A DNA stretch of 64,000 nucleotides from Schizophyllum amplum. Its lineage: Eukaryota; Basidiomycota; Agaricomycetes; Agaricales; Schizophyllaceae. A program made the translations under genes and the position numbers. The notes under the pieces are model-generated. The model searched no databases, was not told the origin of the DNA, and worked only from the letters and a program-made list of their open reading frames with translations. This document shows positions 11,850 to 24,590 of this stretch, in pieces. Each line of letters begins with the position of its first letter. Position 1 is the first letter of the stretch. Where the stretch lies: assembly GCA_007026445.1 (NCBI GenBank), contig VDMD01000002.1, forward strand, positions 2,976,001-3,040,000. Reading direction: 5' to 3'.

Positions 11850-14800
11850 CGGCTCCGCCGCGGTTGGAGGACTTGGTCACCAGGCTACTGTCGAACCGGC
11901 TGGACCATCTGACGACGTCATGCCGGGCCTCGTAAGTGCATATACTCGTTCATAGATTATGAAATTAACTCGACATTAGGCAAGCGAGCGTGCGGTCTTC
12001 GTCGATTCAGAGGAAACAAACATCGACACCGACAGCGCTGACTCGCATGCGGGTGGTCGAAGCTCTTTCGCAAACGCCAGGCTGTTGTTATCGTCGCACC
12101 GTGACGATGCGATCCCTGTTGCATTACTCTGCGTTGCCACCCACGACGAAGTGTACAGTGTCATGTCAAGCGCTTTGATGCAACGCCGAGTACTTGGCAT
12201 TACCAGTCCATTGCTGGGACTCACTTATGCACCTGACAGCTGGTCGGTGCAACTCATCTTCGGATGGAGTACACCGGCACATGATCATGACTGCGTAAGT
12301 ACATAGTCAAGTATCATTGCTTCAGACCTGACACCGTGATATTCGTCTAGATCAATATTCACTTCGCCCATGCCCCAGCCGGGCATGCGCGAGACCATGG
12401 CTTGGGCATTTTCGACTTATCGCACCACATGTCTGCCCGCGTGCTCAACGAATTCCTCCTGGTAGGATGCTCCCAGCTCCGCTCTGATATTGCATCCGCT
12501 CAGGCGCGGGTGCGTCACACGCGTGAAATGTTGAGTCGTCCGCATTATAAGACCTGGCGCGCCGATCTTGCTAGGCAAGTCGAAGATGGTGTCTTCTACA
12601 CTGATGAAAGTATCGTGAAGTGGCGCGAGGGGTGCAGGTCAGCGCTGTGCCGCTTACCTGAGTATTGACGAACACCCGAAGCAGTTTTTCAGTGATGGCA
12701 GAGGCCGCCGGCCGTTACGATGCGTGCGTACTCAGCCATTCAGGTATATGCAACATGCTCATCTTGTCTCGAAGAAGTCATTCTAACGAGGAAATGTGTG
12801 TAAACGATGCATTCTTTTGGTGTGCGTGCGAGACCTCAGCTGTCTTTGAAGGGAAAGAGACTGCTCCTCGCGTGCACGGTAAGAAAGAAGTTTCGTAACG
12901 CATGCCTTTGTGATTTATCTCACATGATGCATTATCTTTTCCAGGTGCAGCGCTTTCCTTGCACTACGAGACCAGCGCGACGATCTCCAAATCGAAGCAA
13001 TGATGTACGTATATCAGTCATGTCTGCTAGTATGACGCTTATTATTGCCATCCTTGTACAGTAAATGTGGACATCCGCTGTATGTTTATATTCCGTTCCT
13101 GCGCTTAACGTGCCTTATTGAGTCAAAGCTTACACCCCGAGAACGGAGACTGGGAAAACATATCCTCGTGAGGTCTCATGATGTTGACTGCCCTTTGCAT
13201 ACTAAAAATCTCGTTTTCAGGCTAGCGGGCAAGGAGCCAGGTCCTAGGGATGCGGTGATCTTTGATATTCTCGCGGAAAATAAAGTCCAGCCTCACGCAT
13301 GGCCTTCGCCTGATATACCAGACGATTTTGCGGGCGCGTCAATGTTCAGGTCCATCCATAACGACTATCTTCTGGCTTTGGACTTTGGTTCTGCCGAGAT
13401 CAGCCAGGAAGCGGATCATGCTGTCGATCTGTCGGTGAGTACTTACCAGTACAACGATCGATGTACATTCGTTCACCTTGTGCAGCCACAAAACATGAAT
13501 ATTTGGTCCGCCTATTGCACCGAGGTCGCTTGCGAGAAAGAGTTGCGTACCCGCCTTCACCTGCCCAGCGTGAATGATGCAGGAGATGCACGAGTCGATA
13601 TCATCCATGTTCTGCCCCTGATATCGCAGGTGGTTGAGAACGCGCGGGCTATGCAGAGCGACATAGGCTCGCGGCTGTCGTTGGACTCCCTGCTGGCAGC
13701 GTGTCTCTGCAGAGCGAATGACGTTGCCTTAGGCCCACACATTCGGTGCGTGCAGTCTACTCGAATACGTCGTTTACGATCGCTAACCTGACGACATACA
13801 GCTCCGCGCGTAGTATACCGCACCCTCGCAGTTTGCTCTTCGACGATGGCCTTGAGGAAAGATGGGCACAGCGTCGTCCAGATGTCCTACGCGCATATCA
13901 GGATTGCGCGGACGGTACGTCTACACTGCGTTGGCGTTACTCATCAAATCCTGGCACAGGTTCGGCCGGACCTGGCTGGCTTCATAAGTCGAAGGTGACA
14001 CTAGCAAGATCCTTGGACGAAGAATATAAGCGACGAATGTATCGGACGATGGGGTGGTACGCACAGCATATAGGTCCGTTGCGTGACGTGCGCATCGAGG
14101 CGCGCATTCTTGACACCCAGCCGTCTGACACCTGCGACACCGTCGTCTTCGTGTCGGTTGCCGGTATATGCGAGACCGACGCAATGGATGAGAAGGCTAT
14201 AGAGCGACTTCAGGATCTCTGCATCATCGGCAGGTACACACCTGGGCCTCCCTCGCATTGTCCCCACGACAGCCATGAAGAATCAGCGCGAGCAACCGCA
14301 GTCGGAGTCTACTTGGTCAAAGATCAGGTCCTGGCAGAGGTTCGGCATATGACTGCAAGTACAGGAGAGGGGCAAGGGCGCTCGTCGCACCCTATTTCTG
14401 CGCAGCCACCGCTTTCGGTTCGCGCAGAGTCGTCAAGCGTCGGTCTTTTGGACGCGGAAATGTCACAAGAAGGTCATAATAATACGTCGCAGGGGAATAT
14501 GGACACCACCGCTAGTGCAAAGGGCTTGACCCGTACGTTGTTATTTTCTGTCTTACCCGCTCATTTCCTTCTAGTCTTGTCATAAGTGTATTCTGCTGAT
14601 CAGGGTTTTGTCAGGCATACAGCTACCGAGCTTTTGGCTTGAAGACCGTTCGCGACATGGCAGTTTTATCGAGGCCTTCGGCCACGCATGCCTTCGTCTA
14701 CAGTCGTCCGTTCGATTTTATGCTGCGCTTGGGGTGTATGACCTCGTCGTTTTTGCCATTGCCACCGATGGATATTGTGCGCATCTTTTGTGCGGTTGGG

Positions 14801-15306
14801 GAACGAGACCCTCAGGCGACGTGAATGTAGGTGGTCTATCTCAGCCTTGTGCCTGCGCTGACGATCCTCGATAGCATACTGACGTCGTGACCAATATCGC
14901 GGACGTCAACTGTCCAGTCTGGGATCTGCGCGACTACTCACAGGCGATCCGATTCTGTGCGTTCGTTTTGCAGTTGCGCCATCTTCACACGCGCAAGATT
15001 TGCGAAGCCTTCGAGGCGCAGAGGGCCGATCTTACGCGGGATTGGAAAGCTGATCCGACCGCACCACGATTTCAGTGGACTTTAAAGCACCAGCAAGCTG
15101 ACCCAGCTACGAGTGCCATTCGCGCCGACCGAGAGGTGCAATTCCAGCGTTTCAGAGACCTGCAGACGGAAATAGGAGATATAGAACAAGCTATGGAGGA
15201 CATGGAGACGGCTGTGAACTTGGAAGATCTGGAAGAAGCTTGGCCTGGCCCGCCGCTGCCAGAGAGTATGATTCTTAGTTGGGAACATGACTCGGATTCA
15301 TATTAG
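11850..15306 (+). CDS. Unrecognised multi-exon gene, copy A of an inverted pair; 5' end uncertain
   Basis: I do not recognise this family. The reading frame is interrupted by many small introns and aligns along its length with the minus-strand gene at 18738-22718. Shared blocks, in order, include SSALMQRRVLG (about 12170), NKVQPHAWPSPD (13280), SIHNDYLL (13355), TEVACEKELRT (13520), APGWLHKSK / GPGWLHKSK (13975), LPSFWLEDRSRHGSF (14625), YDLVVFA (14740) and VTNIADVNCPVWDLRD (14890). The last exon (about 14885-15306) has an acidic coiled-coil-like tail ending HDSDSY and the stop at 15304-15306. The upstream exons seen in copy B (22.4-22.7 kb) are not visible here; the foldback element occupies that position. 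No catalytic motif, signal peptide or membrane segment stands out. It may be a functional paralogue with a new start, or a 5'-truncated one. Confidence 0.6.
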
Positions 15307-15455
15307 CCATTCGACTTACAGTATCACAGCACTTAGTGCAACGCAGTCCCATGATCTCTACTATTCGCCAGCCGTGTATCAGCAAACTTAGCGCGAGACC
15401 CTCTGTAACGACTTGCCCATGCTGGCGTGAACAACATACAGAATGCGTCCGATAC

Positions 15456-16672
15456 CTAGTCCTTCTTGACGTGCTTCGGCTTCTGCTCCTTAGACGAACC
15501 CGTGGAGCCGATGGCGTATCCCATAGTCCCAAGCAACACGAGCACCGCACCGGCCCACATCATCTGTAGGTCCACCGCTCCTCGAGACGTCCCAAAACCC
15601 GCCACGCTCAACACCAGGCTCACCGCCTTGCGTATCACAAGGATGAGCGTGACCGTGAGCGAGGTGACTTTCGTGGTGAGTCGGTGCACGCCCGCTGAGC
15701 ATACCAACTGCGTGAACGTGTTGAGCATGAGCTCGAGAAACGGCTCCGGGAGGCGCGTCTGCATCGTGAGCCTGCTGGCTTGCACCTTGAAGCTGCCGAG
15801 GGGTGCGTTCAGGAGAAGGGTAGAAATCGAAGGCGATAGGGGTAGCTGTATCTGCAAGCGCGGGCCATGATTGAGCGCGGTGGTTTGCGCGACGAGGTCA
15901 TCTCGCGTGAGGGTAAAGAGCGGCAGCGCGAGGACGTGGAGGTAGAATATCGACTCCTGCCATGCCGGGAGAGGCTCCGAGCCGCCCTTGGTTGCTGGAG
16001 GGGTGGGTGGGAGGTTGCGGAAAGCGTAGTCCTGGATGAGGCCGAGGCACCCGGACAGCACGAGCGCGACGAGGAGTATTGCGATACCCGTGAGGTACAG
16101 CCACGTGTCCGTCTCCGCGGAGGATGCGGATGCAGAGCGCGAGGGCGCGGCGGATAGAGTGGTCAGGACCACGCCCGCTGTCACCACGAGCACAGAGAGA
16201 ATTTGGGTGAGGGAGTATCTGCGTGTCCAGTCAATTTCAGCGTTCGGCGGAAAAAATAGAGCGGACCTTTTTCCAGCAATAATATAGCCTAATATCATTG
16301 TGATGACGAGGCCAGCGCTTCGGAATATTATATGCACGGCCATCGGGATGCGGTAGGCGAAGGCGGCGTTGTTGAGCATTGAGATGAGAAAGTGCAGCAC
16401 AACTTGCACGCAGTATATCGCCAGCTTCACGCGTCGAGGGCGTAAGCGTAACCCATTTTCCGTCCAGACAATATGTTGTCGCAGGCCGAAGAGGGATATG
16501 AGCACAAATTGGGCGAAGGTGATAATGGAGCCAGCTTTCGGGTAGTCCGACGTGAGGCGCTCGAGCGTGATGGCGTTGCTATCAATAATGAGGCTTCCAG
16601 CCAGCCATATCAGGCATATTCTTACCTGCAGCAGCCTCCAAAAACGAGTCCCAGCGTAGGCACCCAATCCAT
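15456..16672 (-). CDS. YEA4: UAA-family nucleotide-sugar transporter (Yea4 / SLC35B4-like)
   Basis: Three exons (16626-16672, 16267-16578, 15456-16218; introns of 47 and 48 nt) give 373 residues. The start at 16672 is chosen because it gives the family's first helix (MDWVPTLGLVFGGCCSNA) directly. The second intron is a multiple of three and lacks a stop; removing it restores GKRYSLTQILS. The chain is almost entirely hydrophobic helices, with the UAA core around ITFAQFVLISLFGL and NAAFAYRIPMAVHIIFRS. Family members carry UDP-GlcNAc (and UDP-xylose in animals) across the ER or Golgi membrane for chitin or glycan synthesis. The tail ends KHVKKD, close to but not a strict di-lysine ER-retrieval signal. 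The gene is head-to-head with the NCBP3-like gene, with 132 bp between start codons. Confidence 0.9.
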
Positions 16673-16804
16673 GATGGAGGAGAGAGTGGAGTTCAACACG
16701 CGTTGCGTGACCGCCGGCCCCGGTGCATGTGACGTGACATCAGCTCACAGGCGCGCCTGTCCGAATCCGGATGACCGGATCAGCGCTTATTTCCTACCGT
16801 CATC

Positions 16805-18302
16805 ATGGACGACGACGAAACGTTCCCGACGCTCTCTTACGACGACCCGGCGACTGAAGATGCGGTGCCAGCTGACGGACTGCCTGCAGACGACGTGCCT
16901 GCAGGTCGCTCCCTCGCTGACCGCATCAGCAGCTCCAAAGTGTACCTGCTTTCTGACATGGGCAAGGTGCGCGAGGTCACTGGCATTTCTGGCGGAATAA
17001 GTGCAGGAACCTGATCTGCGGGCTTTGCTCTCTTTTCTACGACTTTCCTACACCGAACGGCATCATCGCAGCGCAAGCGAGAGCAGGATTCGGAAGACTC
17101 CGCAGACGTAGAGGATGAAGAGATGTACATGGAAGAAGGTGTGTACTGGCACACTCCCGCTGTTCAAGCATGCCTTGACCTCGTGTACGCACGCAGACCC
17201 CATCATACGCGCAAATGCCATCCTTCTTTGCGGTCCCCCCATCACCCAGCTTCCCACCGCCCGCCTCTTCGCCTACACGACGCACTACGACTGCCCCCCT
17301 CTCGGCCTCGAATGGGTCGACGACGAGACCTGTGTCCTTGTCTACGAGTCAGTGTCCAAAGCGCGTGCAGCATACATGCGCCTGACGCGCTCTGCGTCGA
17401 ACGGCACTGACGAGTATGTCACCGCCAAGACTTTTCCCGCATCCCTATGGCCTCCCGAGGAACGCGTCAACGCGACCCTAGGAGAGCGTGGCATTGCGCT
17501 GCGCGCCCCGATCAGGATGCGTTGGGCCCGCCATGAAGACGTCAAGCGCCGCAACGCGCGCGAGGAGAGCCAGTTCTACCGGCGGTACGGCGAGGACGCC
17601 GGCAAGGCGCCCTACAACCCCGACGCCACTCCACCCGAGCTTGGCCGCAAGCGCAAGCGCGAGCGCGACGAGCCCGACACCCGTAGATCACTGCTCGAGC
17701 GCCTCGATAGTGAGCTCGACAGCTTCCTCGCCGAGGGAGACACGGAGGACGTCGCAGGAGCTGTGCTTGGCCCGGATGAAGTCCTCGCGCAGACTGCCAT
17801 AGAAGAGACAGCATTGGAAGAGCCTACAACGGGGACGAAGATGCGGTCGGACTTGATAGCGGGGGACGGCCGGACGCTACTGGACCGCATGACTACACCG
17901 ACGGCGTTGGAGGACAGACTCTCGTCGCCGCTCCCTCAGCGCACCCGCAAGCAGGGCTCCGTGGGCCGCATGCGAGCCTGGGACGGCCCGGTGGAAGAAG
18001 AGGAGGATTTGCTGCCCCGCACGAAACGGCATAAGCCAGAGTGGCGGGAGCGTGCGGAGAACGAGGTTATGGAGTTCACAGAGGAAGTTAGAGATGGAGG
18101 AAGCAGGAAACGGAGACGCGGCAGGGATCGACCATCTGGTGGAAGGGAACGGGGACGCCGCCGTGCTTCACCCGCGGGCAGGGAACGTGATTTTCTGCCA
18201 GCAGCGGAGTCACGAGGTGGACGCACTGCGCGCAGGCCAAACAAGAGCCAGCAGGAGCTGGATGACGAGTTAGACGCATTCTTGAATCAGCGTGAGGCGT
18301 GA
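16805..18302 (+). CDS. NCBP3-like mRNA cap-binding / export factor
   Basis: Exons 16805-16966, 17072-17138 and 17197-18302 close to 444 residues (introns of 105 and 58 nt). The middle (about residues 77-180) has the NCBP3 RRM-like core, with NAILLCGPPITQLPT, a segment reading FAYTTHYDCPPLGLEWV, and DDETCVLVYES. The rest is charged and disordered, with an Arg/Ser-rich stretch near the C-terminus. Two copies of a motif like the UAP56-binding motif of Aly/REF and FYTTD-type proteins are visible: LLERLDSELDSFL (about residues 243-255) and QQELDDELDAFL at the extreme C-terminus. NCBP3 proteins bind capped RNA with NCBP1 and help export mRNA. The divergent partner is the nucleotide-sugar transporter; no functional link is apparent. 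Confidence 0.8.
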
Positions 18303-18737
18303 TATAGGCACCTATTTTGGCTTGTTTATCCGCTATGATCATGGCTTGCCGGCGCCTTTCTGGCCTGAGGTCCCTTCTCAATACGAAGTACCGAGTGGTT
18401 GAACATGAGCGGCTTGTCGTATCGAGCAACACTGCAAATAAGCTGTCTCGATGCTAGAGCTCAGCACGCCCGAACGTCCTGGGCCGGTGCTCGGGCCAGT
18501 GTGCCCACAAGTCCTGCAGAACCGCCGTTCTTCTATGTCTTTCTTGCTGCGCTTGACCCGGTTGATGTCCTCTTGCAACAGAAGACCCCGCTATAGCTAC
18601 TTAGTGGCGTATGCCAGCGCGGAGTAAAGGCAGTGGGGTACGATACGGTGTGATTGTTCTGCTTTGAGTTCGCTTACACGCGGCTGGACACCATAGAATT
18701 GAGAGACCACAATGGACTGGCGTATATGAAGTGGCTA
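18303..18737. other. Intergenic, converging 3' ends
   Basis: This 435-bp gap lies between the converging NCBP3-like gene and copy B of the unknown gene. No gene, repeat or RNA is visible. Confidence 0.5.
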
Positions 18738-21700
18738 CTACGAATCTGAGTCCGAATCTTGATCCCACAATTCTTCTGGCTCTGGCGAACCAGGCCAGGT
18801 CTCCTGCAAGTCTTGCAGTTCCACGGTCTCCTCCATGTCGTCCATCTCTTGCTTCACGCGCTCAATATCCCTCCGCACATCTTCGAACCGCTCGAACTGT
18901 CTATCTCGCTCCGCACGTATTTCGTCCATTACGGAGGAGTCGGCCTGCTGGTGCTTGATTGTCCACTGGAACCGTCGCGCGGTAGGGTCGGCCCTCCACG
19001 CCTGAGCAAAACTCGTCTTTCGCGCCTCGAATGCTTCGCAAATCTTACGCGTGTGGAAATTGCGGAGGCGCAAAAGGAAGGCGCAAAACCGAATGGCCTG
19101 CAAACTGTCTCGTAGGTCCCAGACAGGGCAGTTGACGTCCGCGATGTTGGTCACGACGTCGGCATGATGCTGTCGGGAAAGATCAGCAATAGACCAGAAC
19201 GATGAAGTCTTTTGTCTACCTCGTCGTCCGTAGGCTTCGTGCCCCATCCACACAAAAGATGCGCGCATGAACCCGAGGTGGCCAGGGCAAAGACGACAAG
19301 GTCGTATATCCCGAACGTGGCGTAGAAGCGAACTGATGAAAGGATACGGAAACGCGCCTGGCTGAATGCCTCCATAAAACTACCGTGTCGCATCCGATCC
19401 TCGAGCCATAGGCTCGGCAGCTGTATACCTAAGGAATCAAGGCTTAAGTCGAATTGGCCAGGGCCGAACAGGTATGGTGACGCACTGTTTATACCGTTCG
19501 CTCTGGCGTCGTTACAGCTCGTCCCAACGGACTCAGAACCCAATACTGCAGATATGGCCCTTGATGGATCTGCACGAGCTGAAAGAGGTGACTCCTCCGG
19601 GAAAAAATTTGACGCGGCGGTGCCCTCGGCGTGTCTTGTATTCGCGATGGTGCGTCGAACCTCTTGCAGGACCGGGTCCTTCACCACATAGCATCCCTCG
19701 GTCGGTACTCCAGGATCTTCTGAATCCTCGCCGCCGCAATAACGAATGGGCTTCGGTGCATACTTACCAATGATACGAAAATCTTCGAGCTGTCGCAAAG
19801 CGTTGTCGTCCCTCTCGTCGACGTCAAGGACGCCAGGTATCGTCACAAAGGCGACAGCATCACAAATGTCGGATGACTGAGCTTCTAGAACGCGCACTTC
19901 GATGCGCACGTCGCGTTCTGGAGTTGTATGCTTCTCGCGCCAATCACTGATCAGGTCCACCCGTCGCTCGTACTCGTCTTTCGTGAGCTTCGCCTGGGCC
20001 AACTTCGACTTGTGAAGCCAGCCGGGGGCCGTCGGCTCTGCAACAATCGCTGAATAGCTGTGACGTAATGTTAGTGTACCATCTGCCATATCTTGGTATT
20101 TGGCCAGAGTAGCACAGCGGCGCTCTGTGAAGCGTTCCGCGAGGACGTCAGCAAAGAGCGAGCTGCAAGGGAATGGCACGCTACGCTCGGAACTAGGCAC
20201 AATAAAAGGTAAGCAAATGCGATGAGACCCGAACAGCGGAACGTACAGAACAAGCGCGTCAGATGAGCTATTGGTAGCACCATCGAAACAGACTGCCAGT
20301 AACGTTTCCCACGGCAAACGTGAACATGCACCCTTCTCGGCTCGCGCGTCCTCAGATACTTGTCGAAGGAGGGGCAGGATGCGAATGATGTCAGTTTGCA
20401 AGTCCTCCGCGCCCTTCAGATTCGGGAGATGGAAGGAGGTGCGTAGCTCCTTTTCGCATGCGACTTCGGTGCCGTACTCAAGCAATACACGTATTTCCTC
20501 TGCCTGAACGAGATTCGGCTGGTGAGCATCTGTATGCATATGATAATTGAGACTCACCGATAGTGCAACATCATGATTTATTGCTCGACTAGCCTCTGAG
20601 AAACCCAAATCCAAAAACAGCAGGTAATCGTTGTGAATGGATCTCAGCATGTCTCCGCTAGCAAAGTTGGCTGGGACATCTGGCGATGGCCATGCGTGAG
20701 GCTGAACTTTGTTTTCGGCAAGAATTTCGAGGGTCTTCGCATCGGCGGAAGGTGCCTCCCGAGTGAGCAGCCTATGGAACGGATTTTGAGTGCACGGAAG
20801 TTTGAGGAAAATCATGAAACCTCACAAAGATATGTCCTCCCACTCCCGATTCTCCGAGTATACGCTTCAGAGCGGTGAGATGACGATCAACACAGGGGCA
20901 AAAAAGGAACACACAGGGGATGGTAACATTCGCTACGTGGAATGGTCGTAAGTATGAGCTCTATCGTGGCGGAGAGATATGCAGGCTGCTTACTCTAAGT
21001 CCATGAATTCGAGAATGAGGAGCGTGTGTCTGAGTTCGTTCAAACGGCTGCTTCAGAAGTCGATCAGCCATAAGTTCAAGCCGGCCACTGTGAAGACTTT
21101 CAACTCACTTCTCATGCAGGATGCTGGATAGAACTTTGAGATCCCGAACTACAAACATGACGTCGAAACACACCTTGCGCCGCCAGAAGGACTGAAAGAC
21201 ATAGTGAGTACGCATTCATGCAACATGTAAAACAGACGACGCACATCTCGCGAAGGTGAACAATATCGGTGACTGTCGAGAGACTGCGCGTAGCTTTTGT
21301 AAGGATGTACGTGAATTCAAGGGGCAGCTGACCTGCATTCCTCGCGCCATTTCGCAACATCTTTTATGGTGCAGTACGTCTTATTGTCGCCTTCGCCTTT
21401 GCCCTTCCTCATATCGACCCGCCACGAATGATAACATGGCTCGCAAAGGTGTTCTCTCACGCGACCTGCCCCCGACTGCGCGGCTGTGATCTCGGAGCGC
21501 ATGCGACCGCAGTTTTGCATCAAGAACTGGATGAGGGCGTCCGCAGAAACGTCGCAGGTGAGATCAAAGACGCCTAAGCCACGATCCTGGCCATGTCGTG
21601 CTGGCGCATGGGCAAAATGTACATCAGACTGAACGAATATCATCTCAGAACTGAAGCGCAAGCGCAAACGATGCACTCACACAGTCGTGGTCCTGGTTCG

Positions 21701-22718
21701 TTGAAGTCCATCCAACGATGAGTTGGACAGCCCAGCTGTCGCACGTGCAAGTGAACCCAAGCAATGGAGCATGGATACCCAGTACACGGCGTTGCATTAG
21801 AGCACTGGACATGGCGCTGTAGATCTCGTCATATGGGGCGATGCAGAAAAGAGCGACCGGAATGTCTTGATGGCCACAATGAGGCTCCAAAAGATGCGCA
21901 TCGAGGAACGCTTGTTCTCGGACGTCCGCCGCATGTTCGGCCCTGACGGCAGCGAAAACGGAACCGTCCGATAACTGACTGCTAGTCTCTACTGCGATCT
22001 GATCTTTATTTGCCTATAAAATGTCAGCGGACAAACATTGCATGTGCACACCAACTTACTATCGAAGACCTGTCTGTTGCCGTCGCATGAAAATGAGACA
22101 AGATTCCTTCGGTTGAGCTATTCTGATTCACGGTCCCAAGGGCCCCGGGTGCGTCTTCGGAATGTCCAAATTCTTTCAGCAAATTTATGGGAAAGGTGAG
22201 AAGCGAGGCGACAACTGCGCGTCTCGGGAGCAACCTCGAGGATGCGGAAGAAGAGTTGCAGGGGTGAGTCGCAGTAGCGTAAAGTGCGTCGTAGCTGGGA
22301 GTGAGTCTGTCAGCATTAGGTTTGAGACCCAAAGATGAGTCAGCAACGTACTAGGGATGTGACCCAGGGATGTTTCGCGAAAGGAATTCCATAATCAACG
22401 GGCATATCATGCGCCCTCGCGAATCTGGCCCTAAATGCGACACACACACCGCTCAGAAAGTACTTGCACATCAATGCGAGCCCTCAAGGACTCGCAGTAC
22501 TGATGAGCGCTATTGAAGTCATCTGGTCCGTGTCCTTGACCGACAGCTTCGGGCCTTGACACGGAATTCCAAGGTTCTTCGAGTCGCAACGATTTTGTGA
22601 TGTCGTCCAAATGAGGAGGCCAAGAAGAAGGCTCGCAGACTATCTGGGCGTCAATAGATAGACCAGAAGGTCGAAGAAAACCATCGGCGGGCATGAGATG
22701 CTGAACGCGTGGTAGCAA
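18738..22718 (-). CDS. Unrecognised multi-exon gene, copy B of the inverted pair
   Basis: This is the inverted paralogue of the plus-strand gene at about 11.85-15.3 kb. The frame contains LEILAENKVQPHAWPSPD (near 20700), SIHNDYLLFLDLG, TEVACEKELRTSFHLPN, APGWLHKSKLAQAKL, QLPSLWLEDRMRHGSF (near 19400) and VTNIADVNCPVWDLRD (near 19150). It ends in an acidic coiled-coil-like tail (LWDQDSDSDS) with the stop at 18738-18740. Upstream frames at 22431-22718 (starting MLPRVQHLMPADG) and about 22040-22330 look like N-terminal exons absent from copy A; the start at 22718 is provisional. Exons are separated by many short introns, and I have not verified every junction. No known domain is recognised. It diverges from TTI2, with roughly 190 bp between the proposed starts. 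Confidence 0.6.
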
Positions 22719-22909
22719 TGACTCTGAGGTTCAGGACAAGTTGAGGCAGGTGGCGTCGTGTTGATGGCTATTGCGCTGACCGTGAGAATATCCCGCACGT
22801 GGTTTCCTTCCCCGCATCCACAAACCTCGACAAACGCACCTCCGGCGCCCACAACATTTCTATATTCTGTCACACGGGTTGCTTAACGCGTCTCCTACGG
22901 CTCTTAGCG

Positions 22910-24590
22910 ATGTTTGCACCAGTAGAACTCCCTGGCGCACTGCTAGCCTGCAGGATCCCGACAGAATTCATTGACTGGGACGAGGAGGGTCCCAACCTTA
23001 CGACGCGATTGGAACGTTGGAAAGACGCTGCTGAGCAAGCGATCGAACATCTGCGAAAACATCTCGGGCATCGTCTTGCATTGATGATGGAGGGGGATGC
23101 GCGAGAAGGAAGCTCTTCGCGGCCCCAAGCCACGGGGGACGCAGATCTCTCCGTCGGAGAACAAGCGGAAATCATTGCAGCCCTTGTTCCTTTCGACGGG
23201 GAAGAAAGGTGGTCCAGCAAGACGCTACGACGCGTCTCTCATGGTGAGTACAGTGATATTGAGTGCATGTATGCGTTCAGCTCACCATACCAAGCACAGA
23301 CATCCTTGACTCGGCGTTTGCGCAACCAAGTCACGATGTCTTGACGCGTCTTTTGGCAAGCAAGATCAAGCCAACTTTCCAGGGCAGTCCACATCCCCAC
23401 TTGAACACTAGCACGGGCCGAAAGTTGCCCCGCCAGGCTGGCGGCGCGATGGCTGGGCAGGATTTCTACGAGGAACAGACGTGGAAGGCCGACGCGTCCG
23501 CTGTAGCGCTTGTCGGCTGGTGTGTACGACATATGGATGTGAGTGTGCATGTTATATGCGATAAATTTGCAACTGAGAAGGTTGCCTCGTAGCGGGACGC
23601 GTATGAGGACCTCTGGCACCTCATCATCCCCCCAGTCATGACGCTTTTGGACGACTATCAGACGGAATACAAGCTGCGGGGTGTCCTGGTGGTCCGGGAC
23701 ATGCTCGGCCGTGCCCCCGCGTCCCTACTTCAGCGGACCGGCATTGCCGCACTGCTCCAGACGGTACGTCCCATTCCCCTCTCCTGTCGTCCCTGGCTGA
23801 CATGTGATTCATTCAGTCGCTAAACAAGTGCCTTGGCGTGACAGACGGTCCTCAAGCGCCCATAATCCTGAGAGAAGCTAGCAACGCCATACTAGATCTC
23901 GTCGAGCTTACCACGCTGGAGGGTTCGGCGGCGCGCTTCAGTCAACTGTGTACGCTGTTAGGCGACGGGATCATCGGCACGACGTGGACCTACGCTGCGC
24001 GGGAGAAAGATCTTATGCTCGCGTCTCTTGAGACGCTCCCAGCGATTATCGACGTGCTTGGGGTAGGGGCAGCCCGCTACCTCCGGGTAAGTTCTTGCGA
24101 CGCCATGTCAAGCGGACTGAGCTGAGCGTCTGAACAGGCTCTCGTATCACAGCTGAGCCATGTGTTAGTTGAAGACATGCCCGTGAAACACCAGCTGGCG
24201 TCTTTGAAGGCGTTGGAGACCGTCCTCAAACGATGCGGACCCTGTACTCATCGGTGGCGGGGAACGATCCTGGATGGGATCGCGCGCTCGTGGGTGCGAC
24301 TGATGGAAGAGAAGGTGATATGTGGGGAAGGTAAGCGACCGCGTTCTGGGGTCGCACCGCAACTGACGGTGATTGTATGCAGAAGAGAAGGCTGAGCTCG
24401 TTGCCGGTTTACAGGGTGCTTGCGCGAGCCTCGACGCGGTCTGTTCTCTCGCGAGGGTGAGTTGATTTGCGCGACGCATGCGGGGTACGATCTTTGTTGA
24501 CTGACGTGCCCGCAGGACGATTTTGGGAGGCTTCTCGCCGCAGATCCAGCCATGTTCGCGGGCTTGCTCGAGCACGCCCGGCGCGCCTAG
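22910..24590 (+). CDS. TTI2: Tti2, TELO2-interacting protein 2 (TTT complex)
   Basis: Seven exons (22910-23243, 23300-23538, 23593-23763, 23817-24086, 24138-24330, 24383-24456, 24516-24590) join with closed phase to about 451 residues. The Tti2 family signature is clear around residues 120-170: KIKPTFQGSPHPHLNTSTGR, then KLPRQAGG and QDFYEEQTWK. The C-terminal half is helical, HEAT-like repeats (LLDDYQTEYKLRGVLVVRDM). Known role: with Tel2 and Tti1 it forms the TTT complex, which works with Hsp90 and R2TP to fold and stabilise PIKK kinases (TOR, ATM/Tel1, ATR/Mec1, DNA-PK-type). Introns are all 51-59 nt. The first methionine is used because it follows a stop-rich leader. Confidence 0.88.

Noticed and set aside
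16967..17071. Possible one-base exon within the 105-nt first intron of the NCBP3-like gene
   Set aside because: No AG-N-GT arrangement splits it into two plausible introns, and the single intron is already in frame.
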